The notes: generated by a model not told the origin, from the sequence alone. A stretch of 50,296 nucleotides of DNA from Lachnospiraceae bacterium (GCA_017449075.1 JAFSKG010000039.1:1-50296), one strand, 5' to 3'. Shown: positions 26,209-35,825, numbered from the stretch's first letter. Program-made: numbers and translations.

Positions 26209-27438
26209 ATGATTGACAAGAGTAAAATAAAAAAAGTAGTCTTAGCTTATAGCGGAGGTCTCGATACCTCTATCATCATCCCATGGCTTAAAGAAAATTA
26301 TAACAACTGCGAAGTAATAGCAGTTTCTGGTGATGTTGGTCAAGGCGATGAACTTGAAGGTCTTGAAGAAAAAGCTAAAAAGACTGGTGCATCAAAATTA
26401 TATATCCTTGATTTAAAGGATGATTATGTAGATAATTATATAATACCAACTATGAAAGCAGGAGCAATTTATGAAGATTATCTTCTTGGCACAAGTCATG
26501 CAAGACCTTGTATAGCGAAAGGTTTAGTTGAGATTGCACTTAAGGAAAATGCCGATGCTATTGTTCATGGATGCACAGGAAAAGGTAATGACCAAGTTAG
26601 ATTTGAACTCGCTGTAAAACATTTTGCTCCAGATATGCCTATAATAGCTCCATGGAGAGAGTGGAATATAAAATCTCGTGAAGAAGAGATTGACTATGCC
26701 GAAAAACATAATGTTCCTTTGAAAATAAATAGAGAAACAAATTATTCAAAAGATAAAAACTTATGGCATTTATCACATGAAGGTTTAGACCTTGAAGACA
26801 TAGGAAATGAACCTCAGTATGATAAAGAGGGGTTCTTGGAAATGGGCGTATCGCCTATGAAAGCCAAAGATGAGCCAACTTATATCACTATTAAGTTCGA
26901 AAAGGGAGTGCCAGTAGAATTAAATGGTAATAAAAAATCTGCCAAAGATATAATTCTTGAATTAAATAAGATAGGCGGAGAAAATGGTATAGGTCTTCTT
27001 GACATAGTTGAAAATAGACTTGTAGGTATGAAGTGTAGAGGAGTGTATGAGACACCAGGCGGAACTATACTTTATAGAGCTCATGAGGCGCTTGAGACAA
27101 TTTGTCTTGATAAAATGACACTTCATGAAAAACAAAAACTTGCAATTACATTTGCAGAGCTTGTATATAACGGTCATTGGTTCTCGCCTCTAAGAGAGGC
27201 ACTATCTGCTTTTGTAGATAAGACTCAGGAGACTGTGACAGGAACTGTAAAACTTAAATTATATAAAGGAAATATAATTAAGGCAGGACTTGCTAGCCCA
27301 TATTCATTATATGATGATGAGCTTTGCACATTTGGAGAGAGTGATTATAACCAAGCAGATGCAACAGGTTTCATAAACCTCTTTGGCCTTTCAACAAAAG
27401 TAAACGCCCTCATGAGAAAAAAGAATGGGGTAAAGTAA
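26209..27438 (+). CDS. argG: Argininosuccinate synthase
   Basis: A 409-residue enzyme of the ATP-pyrophosphatase family that joins citrulline and aspartate using ATP to form argininosuccinate. The N-terminal ATP loop is AYSGGLDTS (about residues 13-21), with [13 protein letters not shown] near 120 and [17 protein letters not shown] near 182, all conserved in ArgG. The length is normal. It starts 9 bases after the transporter ATPase, so it should be on the ARG-box-controlled transcript. argH follows after 79 bases that contain a palindromic repeat. No other arginine biosynthesis gene is in the window; citrulline would have to come from elsewhere or be imported. Confidence 0.98.
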   Translation: MIDKSKIKKVVLAYSGGLDTSIIIPWLKENYNNCEVIAVSGDVGQGDELEGLEEKAKKTGASKLYILDLKDDYVDNYIIPTMKAGAIYEDYLLGTSHARPCIAKGLVEIALKENADAIVHGCTGKGNDQVRFELAVKHFAPDMPIIAPWREWNIKSREEEIDYAEKHNVPLKINRETNYSKDKNLWHLSHEGLDLEDIGNEPQYDKEGFLEMGVSPMKAKDEPTYITIKFEKGVPVELNGNKKSAKDIILELNKIGGENGIGLLDIVENRLVGMKCRGVYETPGGTILYRAHEALETICLDKMTLHEKQKLAITFAELVYNGHWFSPLREALSAFVDKTQETVTGTVKLKLYKGNIIKAGLASPYSLYDDELCTFGESDYNQADATGFINLFGLSTKVNALMRKKNGVK

Positions 27439-27444
27439 ATTGTT

Positions 27445-27505
27445 ATAAAAATGTAGGGGCGGATATCATCCGCCCGCATCGTAGGGTGCGAGCACTGCGA
27501 GCCCG
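27445..27505 (+). repeat. Palindromic repeat, copy C (two units) between argG and argH
   Basis: The first unit is GGGCGGAT-ATC-ATCCGCCC (27457-27475); its 31-base context from 27445 is identical to 49499-49529, behind hydA. The second unit (about 27480-27504) reads TCGTAGGGTGCGAG then TGCGAGCCC and resembles copies A and D. The element fills nearly all of the gap before argH. Confidence 0.85.
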
Positions 27506-27517
27506 AAAAGGAATCAT

Positions 27518-28930
27518 ATGTCAAAATTATGGAAAGGTCGCACATCTGCCAAAACCAGTGTGCTAGCCGATGAGTTCAACTCATCAATTAAAATCGACAA
27601 AAGAATGTATAAAGAAGATATAGAAGGGAGCATGGCACATGTTGCTATGCTCTCTCATTGTAATATCATATTGAAGAGTGATGCAAAAAAAATCACTGAC
27701 GGTTTGTCTAAGATTTTAAAAGATATTGAGTCTGGTAAACTCAAAATTGATGACAAAGCAGAAGACATACATATGTTTGTAGAGGAAGTGCTAACGAAGA
27801 GAATTGGTGCAGTCGGCAAAAAATTGCATACTGCAAGAAGTAGAAATGACCAAGTGGCACTTGATATAAGACTTAATTTAAGAAAAGAAATTACGCTTAT
27901 AAATTTTACTATAGATAAGCTTATAAGTTTAATTATAGATATTGCAGACAAAAATCGCGACACAATAATGTCTGGCTTCACTCATTTGCAGAAAGCCCAA
28001 CCTATAACATTTGCTCATTATCTACTTGCATATGGGATGATGTTTAAGAGAGATATGGAAAGACTTTATGATTTGTATAAGAGAGTAAACATTTCGCCTA
28101 TAGGTGCTTGTGCACTTGCTGGTACTACTTACAAGACTGATAGAGTTTACGAGGCGAGATTACTTGATATGGACGGCGTGTGCGAAAACTCAATCGATGC
28201 AGTTTCTGATAGAGACTTTATAGTTGAGTTTGCTTCAGACCTTTCTATCATATCTATGCATTTATCAAGACTTGCAGAAGAGATGATTATATTCACAAGT
28301 GCTGAATTTAATTATATAGAATTATCTGATGCTGTTACTACAGGTTCATCAATTATGCCTCAAAAGAAAAATTCAGACATGGCAGAACTCGTGAGAGGAA
28401 AGACTGGAAGAGTTTATGGAAACCTAATGAATATTCTTACGCTACTTAAAGGCTTGCCACTTGCATATAATAAAGATATGCAGGAAGATAAAGAATTGAT
28501 TTTTGATTCAATTGATACAGTGAAAAATTGCATAAATATATTTATTGAAATGTTATCTACAATGAAAATAAATAAAGAGAGAATGAGAGAGGATGCGAGT
28601 GCTGGTTTTATAAATGCAACCGACCTTGCTGACTATCTTGTCACAAAAGGCATGGCATTTAGAGATGCATATAAAATATCAGGGGAGATTGTTAGTTACT
28701 GCTTGAAGAATAAAAGGGACGGAGATAATTATTGCAATAAAAGTGACGGTGTTGTACAAAAAATAACTTTAGAGAATCTGCCAATAGAAGAGTATAAAAA
28801 GTTTTCGAAATTGTTTGATAAAGATGTATATAAGTTCATTGATTTAGAAACTTGCGTGAATAGAAGGACAAGCCTTGGTGGGGCATCGCCTAAAAATATA
28901 GATAGGCAGATTTCATTTCTAAAAAAATAG
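27518..28930 (+). CDS. argH: Argininosuccinate lyase
   Basis: A 470-residue lyase of the fumarase/aspartase superfamily that splits argininosuccinate into arginine and fumarate. Visible are MSKLWKGRTSAKTS at the start, the HTARSRNDQVALD block near residue 108, GFTHLQKAQPITFAHY near 152, and the superfamily signature GSSIMPQKKNSD near 285, whose flexible loop bears the catalytic Ser. The length matches ArgH. ATG at 27518 has an AAAAGGAAT site. Because the gap after argG contains a hairpin repeat and no clear promoter, it is probably co-transcribed with argG, perhaps at a lower level. Confidence 0.97.
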   Translation: MSKLWKGRTSAKTSVLADEFNSSIKIDKRMYKEDIEGSMAHVAMLSHCNIILKSDAKKITDGLSKILKDIESGKLKIDDKAEDIHMFVEEVLTKRIGAVGKKLHTARSRNDQVALDIRLNLRKEITLINFTIDKLISLIIDIADKNRDTIMSGFTHLQKAQPITFAHYLLAYGMMFKRDMERLYDLYKRVNISPIGACALAGTTYKTDRVYEARLLDMDGVCENSIDAVSDRDFIVEFASDLSIISMHLSRLAEEMIIFTSAEFNYIELSDAVTTGSSIMPQKKNSDMAELVRGKTGRVYGNLMNILTLLKGLPLAYNKDMQEDKELIFDSIDTVKNCINIFIEMLSTMKINKERMREDASAGFINATDLADYLVTKGMAFRDAYKISGEIVSYCLKNKRDGDNYCNKSDGVVQKITLENLPIEEYKKFSKLFDKDVYKFIDLETCVNRRTSLGGASPKNIDRQISFLKK

Positions 28931-29067
28931 AAATTTAACCTTTGATTACATTTCATTGTTATGGACACTCTTTAATAGTGTTATTTTTATAGCAATAATG
29001 TCACTTTTATTTCAAAGATTGAGAATTATAAGGAATTTAATATTATTATATTTAAAGGATACAAATT

Positions 29068-29319
29068 ATGAGCAAAGAATATGTATTTACGCCGCAGGGT
29101 GTCTGTGCAAGAGAAATAAAATTTGAAATTGAAGATGGTAAGATTTATAATCTTAGATTTCTTGGCGGTTGCAATGGGAATCTTAAAGCCATCGGAAAAC
29201 TTGTTGAAGGTAAAGATGCAAAAGAAATTGCTAGCATTTTAAAAGGAAATGAATGTGGTAATCGTGGAACATCTTGTGCTGATCAACTAGCTATGGCCAT
29301 AGAGCAAGCAGTGCAATAA
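29068..29319 (+). CDS. TSCPD-domain protein (TIGR03905-like)
   Basis: An 83-residue protein matching the small TSCPD domain family, which is related to the C-terminal part of adenosylcobalamin-dependent ribonucleotide reductase. Conserved features are the YVFTPQGVCAREIKFE start, LRFLGGCNGNLKAIGKLVEG near residue 30 and the closing RGTSCADQLAMAI with the name-giving Thr-Ser-Cys. Its function is unknown; the three cysteines suggest a metal or redox role, which is inference. The 137 bases before it hold only a weak AT-rich hairpin near 28965-28981 and a possible TTGAGA/TATTAT promoter ending shortly before the start. The next gene lies 31 bases on. Confidence 0.85.
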   Translation: MSKEYVFTPQGVCAREIKFEIEDGKIYNLRFLGGCNGNLKAIGKLVEGKDAKEIASILKGNECGNRGTSCADQLAMAIEQAVQ

Positions 29320-29350
29320 TAGGTACGCTTTTTTCATTTAAGGTAGAAAT

Positions 29351-30331
29351 ATGGTTTTTAGTAAAAAAAGTAAGATAGTAAAAAGTATAACATTGTTATT
29401 TTGCATAATAGTTTTTAATTTGATATATGCATGTAGCAATAAAGAATTTAAATCTTCGCAAAACATCTATGTCGCATGGAGCAATGCAAAAGACTCATAT
29501 AGTTTTATTAGTACAATTAAGACCATAGAAGCAGTTGGGGCAAAGCCAGTTGTATTAGAACAAGTGAAGTCAGCTGACCTTCAATATGATGAAAATAGTA
29601 AGATTATAGATGCGACAGATGAAAACGGAATATTGACATTAGATGCTGCAAAACAAATAAAGATAAATACTTGGCAGAATTCTAATGTAAAAGAAGTTAT
29701 GAAAGGTGTTGATTGCGTAGTATTTCCTGGTGGTGTAGATATATGTCCGACGCTATACTATGATGAAGAGGAATGGCATGGAATTTTAGATGATAGCGAA
29801 TATAGCGCAGAAAGAGATGTATCAGATTATTTGCTTCTCTCGTATTGCCTTGAAAATGACGTCCCAATGCTATGTATATGTAGAGGGATGCAAATGTTAT
29901 CAGTGGTCTCTGGAGCAGACATGATACAAGATATTTCTGCTTGGTATACAAACCAAGGATTACAATATCAATTGTTGCATCGTGATATAGATAAAAATGA
30001 TTTTATGCCTCATTCTGTGACTGTTTCATCTAAAGAATCATTATTATATCAAATATATGGAGAAGATATTATAGATAAAGTCCCATCATGGCATCACCAG
30101 GCAGTAGAGAGTGTTGATAATACCAGACTTGTGGTGACTGCATATACAGATACTGATGGATATAAGATTATTGAAGCTGTAGAAAGACCTGATAAGAAAT
30201 TTTGCGTAGGAGTTCAGTTTCATCCAGAAGTTGCGGCGCGAAAAATTCTTGATAAAGAGATAGATGCCGAAAAATTTATGGAATATGATAAAGCGGTAAT
30301 TTTATTTAAGGCTCTACTAGAACGGAAGTAA
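29351..30331 (+). CDS. Class I glutamine amidotransferase-like lipoprotein (peptidase C26 / PuuD type)
   Basis: A 326-residue protein with an N-terminal hydrophobic segment ending in a lipobox (LIYAC, about residues 23-27), so it should be exported and lipid-anchored. The rest is a class I glutamine amidotransferase fold: DCVVFPGGVDICPTLY near 118, the nucleophile in CICRGMQM (Cys177), and FHPE with His291 and Glu293 completing the triad. Relatives such as PuuD hydrolyse gamma-glutamyl amides and are cytoplasmic. An extracellular version is unusual and suggests action on peptides, polyglutamate or cell wall material; the substrate is unknown. Start ATG at 29351 has an AAGGTAG site. Confidence 0.88.
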   Translation: MVFSKKSKIVKSITLLFCIIVFNLIYACSNKEFKSSQNIYVAWSNAKDSYSFISTIKTIEAVGAKPVVLEQVKSADLQYDENSKIIDATDENGILTLDAAKQIKINTWQNSNVKEVMKGVDCVVFPGGVDICPTLYYDEEEWHGILDDSEYSAERDVSDYLLLSYCLENDVPMLCICRGMQMLSVVSGADMIQDISAWYTNQGLQYQLLHRDIDKNDFMPHSVTVSSKESLLYQIYGEDIIDKVPSWHHQAVESVDNTRLVVTAYTDTDGYKIIEAVERPDKKFCVGVQFHPEVAARKILDKEIDAEKFMEYDKAVILFKALLERK

Positions 30332-30362
30332 TAAAAACTTTAGAAATATAATGTCTCGTTAT

Positions 30363-30386
30363 TAGGGCTCAGCAAGCCCTATTTTT
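30363..30386 (+). terminator. Intrinsic terminator after the C26 lipoprotein gene
   Basis: A 7-base-pair stem (TAGGGCT with AGCCCTA) and 5-base loop are followed by TTTTT. The -35 of the next promoter begins two bases after it. Confidence 0.85.
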
Positions 30387-30387
30387 A

Positions 30388-30416
30388 TTGACTATAATCC
30401 ATAAAAATATTATAAT
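30388..30416 (+). promoter_or_regulatory. Sigma-A promoter of typA
   Basis: TTGACT (30388-30393) and TATAAT (30411-30416) have a 17-base spacer. Transcription should begin near 30423, giving a leader of about 77 bases with two hairpins: GGCG-N6-CGCC (30430-30443) and TTTTGTG-TCG-CACAAAA (30450-30466). Confidence 0.82.
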
Positions 30417-30499
30417 ATATCTATAAAATGGCGGTTTGTCGCCTAATGTTTTTGTGTCGCACAAAATGTGACGAGATATTATATAGTATTGGGGAATAT

Positions 30500-32335
30500 A
30501 TGGAGATTACAAGAGAAGACGTAAGAAATATCGCAATTATTGCCCATGTTGACCATGGCAAGACAACCTTGGTTGATGCACTTTTGCATCAATCAGGAAT
30601 TTTTCGTGAGAATCAAGAGGTCCAGACAAGAGTTATGGACTCAAATGACCTTGAGAGAGAAAGAGGAATAACGATCCTTTCTAAAAACACATCTGTAAAC
30701 TATAAGGATGTAAAGATTAATATAGTAGATACTCCGGGTCATGCTGATTTTTCTGGAGAAGTAGAAAGAATACTTAAGATGGTTGATGGTGCGATACTTA
30801 TAGTTGATGCATTTGAAGGAACAATGCCACAAACTAGGTTCGTGCTATCTAAGGCACTTGAACTTAAGCTCCCAATCTTAGTGTGCATAAATAAGATTGA
30901 TAGACCCGAGGCACGACCAAAGGAAGTAGTAGAAGAAGTTTTGGAGTTGTTTTTAGATTTAAATGCAAGTGATGAGCAGCTTGATTGCCCATTCATATAT
31001 ATGTCTGCAAAGGCAGGATATGCAAAACTAAACCTTGAAGATGAATCTACAAATATGATTCCGCTCTTTGACACTATTCTTTCATATTTTAAAGCACCAC
31101 ATGGAGATGTAGATGCACCTGCAAAACTTCTTATATCTACTATAGACTACAATGAGTTTGTAGGAAGAATAGGTATTGGCAAAATTGAGCAAGGCAAGAT
31201 AGAAGTAAATAAAGAGATGGTTGTAGTAAATCATCATGATGCAAATAAAAAAGAAAAAATTAAAATTTCAAAACTATATGAGTTTGAAGGACTTGAGAGA
31301 GTAGAAGTAAAAGATGCTAAACTCGGCTCTATAGTTGCAGTTACTGGTATAGAAGACTTACATATCGGGGATACAATAACTGATGTAAGTGACTTAACTC
31401 CTATTGAATTTCAAAGAATTAGTGAACCTACTATTTCTATGTACTTTATGGTAAATGATTCACCACTTGCGGGTACTGAAGGAAAATTTTTAACATCAAG
31501 ACATATAAGAGAAAGACTTTTTAAAGAATTAAATACAGATGTAAGTCTTAGAGTTGAAGAAACTGATTCTCCTGATTGTTTCAAAGTTTCAGGCAGAGGT
31601 GAGTTGCACCTTTCTATATTGATTGAAACAATGAGAAGAGAGGGATATGAGTTTGCTGTTTCAAAGGCTGAGGTTATTTATAAAGAAGATGCTGATGGCA
31701 AGAAACTTGAACCAATGGAACTTGCATATGTAGATTTGCCTGAAGAATTTTCTGGAGCAGTCATTCAAAAACTTACTCAAAGAAAAGGTGTGTTAAATGG
31801 CATGACAAAAGGTCAAGGTGAATTCGTGAGACTTGAGTTTTTAATCCCATCAAGAGGCTTAATTGGATATAGAGGTGAGTTCTTAACTGATACTAAGGGT
31901 ACAGGAATTTTAAACACCATGTATAATGGCTACGGTCCATATCTTGGAGACCTATCTTATAGACCAACTGGTTCTCTTATAGCGTTTGAATCAGGGGTTG
32001 CTGTTGCCTATGGACTATACAATGCTCAAGAGAGAGGACTTTTATTTATAGGTGCTGGCGACAAAGTTTACAGCGGTATGGTGGTAGGACAAAATCCTAA
32101 GAACGAAGATATAGAAGTAAATGTTTGCAAGACTAAGAAACTCACAAATATGAGATCTTCAGGAGCTGACGAGGCACTTAAACTTGTACCAAAGAAGGTT
32201 ATGTCTCTTGAACAATGTCTTGAGTTTATAGATACTGATGAACTTTTAGAGGTGACACCACAAAGTCTTAGAATTAGAAAGAAAATACTTGACCCTACTC
32301 TTAGAAAACGTGCAAATATGAAAAAAGAGGCTTAA
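30500..32335 (+). CDS. typA: Ribosome-associated GTPase TypA/BipA
   Basis: A 611-residue translational GTPase. I chose ATG at 30500, which starts the family-typical MEITREDVRNIAIIAHVDHGKTTL; an upstream in-frame ATG at 30428 lies in the hairpin leader and would add an unrelated tail. G motifs are AHVDHGKT, the switch ERERGITI, DTPGHADF and NKID. Later come a domain II beta barrel, EF-G-like domains III and V, and the TypA-specific C-terminal domain. The length is normal. BipA binds ribosomes and aids 50S assembly under stress or cold. It has its own promoter and overlaps the next gene by one base (TAATG). Confidence 0.97.
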   Translation: MEITREDVRNIAIIAHVDHGKTTLVDALLHQSGIFRENQEVQTRVMDSNDLERERGITILSKNTSVNYKDVKINIVDTPGHADFSGEVERILKMVDGAILIVDAFEGTMPQTRFVLSKALELKLPILVCINKIDRPEARPKEVVEEVLELFLDLNASDEQLDCPFIYMSAKAGYAKLNLEDESTNMIPLFDTILSYFKAPHGDVDAPAKLLISTIDYNEFVGRIGIGKIEQGKIEVNKEMVVVNHHDANKKEKIKISKLYEFEGLERVEVKDAKLGSIVAVTGIEDLHIGDTITDVSDLTPIEFQRISEPTISMYFMVNDSPLAGTEGKFLTSRHIRERLFKELNTDVSLRVEETDSPDCFKVSGRGELHLSILIETMRREGYEFAVSKAEVIYKEDADGKKLEPMELAYVDLPEEFSGAVIQKLTQRKGVLNGMTKGQGEFVRLEFLIPSRGLIGYRGEFLTDTKGTGILNTMYNGYGPYLGDLSYRPTGSLIAFESGVAVAYGLYNAQERGLLFIGAGDKVYSGMVVGQNPKNEDIEVNVCKTKKLTNMRSSGADEALKLVPKKVMSLEQCLEFIDTDELLEVTPQSLRIRKKILDPTLRKRANMKKEA

Positions 32336-32613
32336 TGGAGAAGAATAATAAAAAAACTATAATTGCAAAAGTGCTCGCTTGGTTAGGACTTATAATCATA
32401 ACTGTTATATTATGCATAATGGCATATGCCTTGATACATTCTGATGGTAAACTAGCTCTTTCAATGATTGTAGTTTTGGTATTTATCTCTATCTTATATT
32501 GGATAGGAATAAAACTTTACAAAGATATGATGGAATATGAAAAACTAAAATCAAAAAGCGAAGAACAGCAAAAGATGAATGACATAGCCAGGATAAACAC
32601 TAAAAGTATTTAA
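32335..32613 (+). CDS. Small two-helix membrane protein, unknown function
   Basis: A 92-residue protein with two membrane segments at about residues 10-33 and 38-60 and a charged, helical C-terminal tail ending in KSEEQQKMNDIARINTKSI. ATG overlaps the typA stop in TAATG, so translation is probably coupled. I recognise no family. The MATE exporter starts 2 bases after its stop. Confidence 0.8.
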   Translation: MEKNNKKTIIAKVLAWLGLIIITVILCIMAYALIHSDGKLALSMIVVLVFISILYWIGIKLYKDMMEYEKLKSKSEEQQKMNDIARINTKSI

Positions 32614-32615
32614 TA

Positions 32616-33983
32616 ATGTTTGATTTTTTAAAAGATAAAAAATTTATGAAACTGGCAATAACCATTGCCATACCTGTAGCTATACAGAACATAATTAATA
32701 CAGGAATTAATTTTGCGGATACTTTGATGGTTGCCACACTTGATGCAGATTCAGTTGCTGCTGTTGGAATAGCAAATAATGTTTTTTACTTTTGGAATAC
32801 ATTCTCATTTGGCATTATTTCAGGCGGAATGATTCTCTGTAGTCAGTTTTATGGGGCAGGAAAACCTGAAGGCCTTAGAAAAACATATGGCCTCACTATA
32901 ATTTTAGATTTTATAGCATCTATGTTTTTCTTTCTGCCATGCTTTTTTGCAACAAATCAAGTAATTTCTGTTTTAACTACATCGCCACAGTTGGTGAATC
33001 AGGGAGTTAAATATTTAAAAATTGTTTGTTTCATGTATCCTATACAATCTGTAACTCTTACTACATTACTCATACTTAGAAGTTTTGGAAAAGTTAGGAT
33101 AACAGTTTTCTCATCACTTGTAACTATGATTACAAATATAATACTTAATTACATTCTTATAAATGGCCATTTCGGAGTTCCGGCACTTGGAGTAGTAGGT
33201 GCTGCTATAGCGACGATAGTGAGTAGACTTCTTGAGGCTGTAATACTAGTTTCGTATTTGTTTATTTCAAAATCAGTACTAGTTGAAAAGTTATCAGACT
33301 TACTCAAGTTTTTTGATAAAACATATTTATCGCTTTACTTTAAGACATCAATTGTTACTATTTTAGATGAATTTGTTTATGGACTTGGCACATCATTATA
33401 TATGGTAGCTTATGGAAGACTCCCTGCTGTGCAAGTTTCTGCCATTACTATAGTACTTGTGATTTATGATTTATTGTTAGTATTCTTTATTGGATTTGGT
33501 TCTGCATGCTCTGTCATACTCGGTATGGAACTCGGTAGTAATAACAAAGATAGGGCTAAGTTATATGCAAAATATTTTATAAAATTATTTACTATGCTAA
33601 GTATAATTGTTGCAGCATTTACGTTTATGAGTAGAGGACTTGTTTGTAGAATGTATGCTAATCTTGGTACAGAAGTTGTATATTATATGAACTTACTTTT
33701 GATGGTTACTACGGTGTTCATGCTAGTAGGAAATTACGGATATTTGTTTTTAGTAGGCATACTTAGGTCTGGTGGAGACATCACAATCACAGTTATAATA
33801 GATATTTTATCATGCTGGTGCTTGGGAGTTACACTGTCGTTTCTATCAGTACTTGTTTGGAAGCAACCTATACATGTAGCATATGCATTACTTCTTGTTG
33901 ATTCTGTAGTTAAAGGAATTTGTGGATATATAAGATATAGACAATTCAAATGGGTAAATAATTTAGTTGTAAATGTAGATTAG
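32616..33983 (+). CDS. MATE-family multidrug/Na+ or H+ antiporter
   Basis: A 455-residue integral membrane protein with about twelve hydrophobic segments arranged as two similar halves. The start (KLAITIAIPVAIQNIINTGINFADTLMVATLD) is the classical MATE N-terminal region of the DinF/NorM superfamily, and GFGSACSVILGMELG near residue 290 is the matching segment in the second half. Such exporters remove cationic drugs or metabolites. The substrate is unknown. It starts 2 bases after the small membrane protein and 8 bases separate it from the yebC-like gene, so typA to yebC may be one transcript. No regulator is adjacent. Confidence 0.93.
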   Translation: MFDFLKDKKFMKLAITIAIPVAIQNIINTGINFADTLMVATLDADSVAAVGIANNVFYFWNTFSFGIISGGMILCSQFYGAGKPEGLRKTYGLTIILDFIASMFFFLPCFFATNQVISVLTTSPQLVNQGVKYLKIVCFMYPIQSVTLTTLLILRSFGKVRITVFSSLVTMITNIILNYILINGHFGVPALGVVGAAIATIVSRLLEAVILVSYLFISKSVLVEKLSDLLKFFDKTYLSLYFKTSIVTILDEFVYGLGTSLYMVAYGRLPAVQVSAITIVLVIYDLLLVFFIGFGSACSVILGMELGSNNKDRAKLYAKYFIKLFTMLSIIVAAFTFMSRGLVCRMYANLGTEVVYYMNLLLMVTTVFMLVGNYGYLFLVGILRSGGDITITVIIDILSCWCLGVTLSFLSVLVWKQPIHVAYALLLVDSVVKGICGYIRYRQFKWVNNLVVNVD

Positions 33984-33991
33984 GAGGATTT

Positions 33992-34723
33992 ATGTCAGGA
34001 CATAGTAAGTTTAACAACATCAAACACAAAAAAGAAAAGGCTGATGCAGCTCGTGGAAAAATTTTCACTGTCATCGGTCACGAAATTGCTATTGCAGTTA
34101 AACAAGGAGGACCAGATCCGACAAGCAATTCAAAACTTCGTGATGTCATAGCTAAGGCCCGTGCAAACAATATGCCAAATGATACAATTGAAAAAGGTAT
34201 AAAGAAGGCAGCCGGAAATGTCGATGCAGTAAATTTTGAAGAACTTGTGTATGAGGGTTTTGGACCATCAGGTGTTGCAATACTTGTTCGTGCACTTACT
34301 GACAATAAAAATAGAACAGGTGGTAATGTCCGCTCTGCGTTCACTAAGGGAAATGGAAACCTAGGTTCGCAGGGTTCAGTATCATATATGTTTAAAGAAA
34401 AAGGTCAGATACTTGTAGATAAGGAAGACTGTGACAAAACTGCAGATGAACTTATGGAACTTGCACTTGAAAATGGAGCATCAGATTTTAATGAAGAAGA
34501 AGATTCATATGAGATACTAACAGAGCCGAATGATTTTTCTGCTTGTAGAGAAGCGCTTGAGAAGGCAGGAATAAACATGGTAGAAGCTGATGTAACTATG
34601 ATACCAGAAAATTATGTATCAGTTACAGATGAAGATGCAGTTTATGGTCTTAGAAAGACCCTTGACTTGCTTGATGAAGATGAAGATGTAAAAGCTTATT
34701 ATACAAATTGGGAAGAAGAATGA
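33992..34723 (+). CDS. YebC/TACO1-family protein
   Basis: A 243-residue member of the YebC/PmpR/TACO1 family with the canonical start MSGHSKFNNIKHKKEKADAARGK and the typical VYEGFGPSGVAILVRALTDNKNRT block near residue 83. The family is annotated as transcriptional regulators, and newer work on relatives links some of them to translation of proline-rich stretches; which applies here is not shown by sequence. The C-terminal acidic tail (DLLDEDEDVKAYYTNWEEE) is also family-typical. ATG at 33992 follows AGGAGG. In many genomes ruvC follows; here glf does. Confidence 0.95.
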   Translation: MSGHSKFNNIKHKKEKADAARGKIFTVIGHEIAIAVKQGGPDPTSNSKLRDVIAKARANNMPNDTIEKGIKKAAGNVDAVNFEELVYEGFGPSGVAILVRALTDNKNRTGGNVRSAFTKGNGNLGSQGSVSYMFKEKGQILVDKEDCDKTADELMELALENGASDFNEEEDSYEILTEPNDFSACREALEKAGINMVEADVTMIPENYVSVTDEDAVYGLRKTLDLLDEDEDVKAYYTNWEEE

Positions 34724-34724
34724 T

Positions 34725-35825
34725 ATGTATGATTATTGTTTAGTCGGAGCTGGACTTTTTAATGCCACTCTTGCAAGACTTATCAAAAAGAATAATAAAG
34801 ATGCAAAAATTATTGTTGTAGAAAAGAGAAACCACATTGCTGGAAATATTTACGATGAAAAAATTGAGAATATAAATGTTCACAAATATGGTGCACATAT
34901 TTTTCATACCAGTGATATGGAAGTGTGGAAGTTTGTAAATGAAGTGACAGATTTTAACAGATTTACAAATTCTCCAATTGCTAACTATAAAGGAGAAATA
35001 TATAATCTTCCATTCAATATGAATACCTTTGTGAGAATGTGGGGCATCACAACAGTAGATGAGGCGAGAGAAATAATTAATAACCAAAGAAAAGAAATTA
35101 AGTGGGAACCAAGAAATCTTGAAGAACAAGCTATTAGTCTTGTAGGAAGAGACATCTATGAAAAGCTGATAAAAGGCTATACTGAGAAACAATGGGGTAG
35201 AGATTGTAAGGATTTGCCAGCATTTATTATAAAGCGAATTCCTGTAAGATATACATTTGATAATAATTATTTCAATGATAGTAAACAAGGTTTGCCACTT
35301 ATGGGTTATACGAAGATGGTTGAAAAGATGTTTGAAGGATGCGATATAGATCTTGATACCGACTACATTCAAAATAAAGATAAGTATAAGGCAAATGTTA
35401 CAGTTTACACTGGTGCAATAGATGAGTACTATGATTATAAATTTGGTGAACTCAATTGGAGAAGTTTAAAATTTGAAGAAGAGATATTACATAAAGAAAA
35501 CTTCCAAGGAAATGCAGTTGTGAATTATACTGAAAGAGAAATCCCATATACGAGGATTATAGAGCATAAACATTTTTTAGGTGATGTATCTCCTGATACT
35601 GTAATTACAAAAGAGTATCCAATGGATTGGAATAAAGGACTTGAAAAATATTATCCGATGAATGATGATAAAAACCAAGAACTTTATAATAAGTACAAAG
35701 ATTATTCACAAAAGGATGATATAATATTTGGTGGTAGACTTGGAATGTATAAATACTATGATATGGATAAAGTAATAAGGGCGGCAATGGATTTATATAA
35801 TGAAAATGAAAAGTTTAAAAAGTAA
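34725..35825 (+). CDS. glf: UDP-galactopyranose mutase
   Basis: A 366-residue flavoenzyme interconverting UDP-galactopyranose and UDP-galactofuranose for cell-surface glycans. The FAD-binding start is DYCLVGAGLFNATLARLI, and the family blocks RNHIAGNIYDE near 35, HKYGAHIFHTSD near 51 and GYTEKQWGR near 150 are present. The length is normal. It starts 1 base after the yebC-family stop, with GAAGAAGAA as a weak site. Glycosyltransferases for galactofuranose are not nearby. The next gene overlaps its end by 26 bases in another frame. Confidence 0.96.
   Translation: MYDYCLVGAGLFNATLARLIKKNNKDAKIIVVEKRNHIAGNIYDEKIENINVHKYGAHIFHTSDMEVWKFVNEVTDFNRFTNSPIANYKGEIYNLPFNMNTFVRMWGITTVDEAREIINNQRKEIKWEPRNLEEQAISLVGRDIYEKLIKGYTEKQWGRDCKDLPAFIIKRIPVRYTFDNNYFNDSKQGLPLMGYTKMVEKMFEGCDIDLDTDYIQNKDKYKANVTVYTGAIDEYYDYKFGELNWRSLKFEEEILHKENFQGNAVVNYTEREIPYTRIIEHKHFLGDVSPDTVITKEYPMDWNKGLEKYYPMNDDKNQELYNKYKDYSQKDDIIFGGRLGMYKYYDMDKVIRAAMDLYNENEKFKK

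Noticed and set aside
28965-28981. Terminator after argH
   Set aside because: The hairpin ACACT..AGTGT has only five base pairs and a mixed T run; too weak to list.
30428-30499. Earlier start for typA
   Set aside because: The added 24 residues come from the hairpin leader and do not look like any TypA N-terminus.
34740-35372. A 210-residue open frame on the minus strand
   Set aside because: It lies wholly opposite glf, has no ribosome site, and its composition (Ile/Tyr/Cys-rich) is that of a complement shadow.
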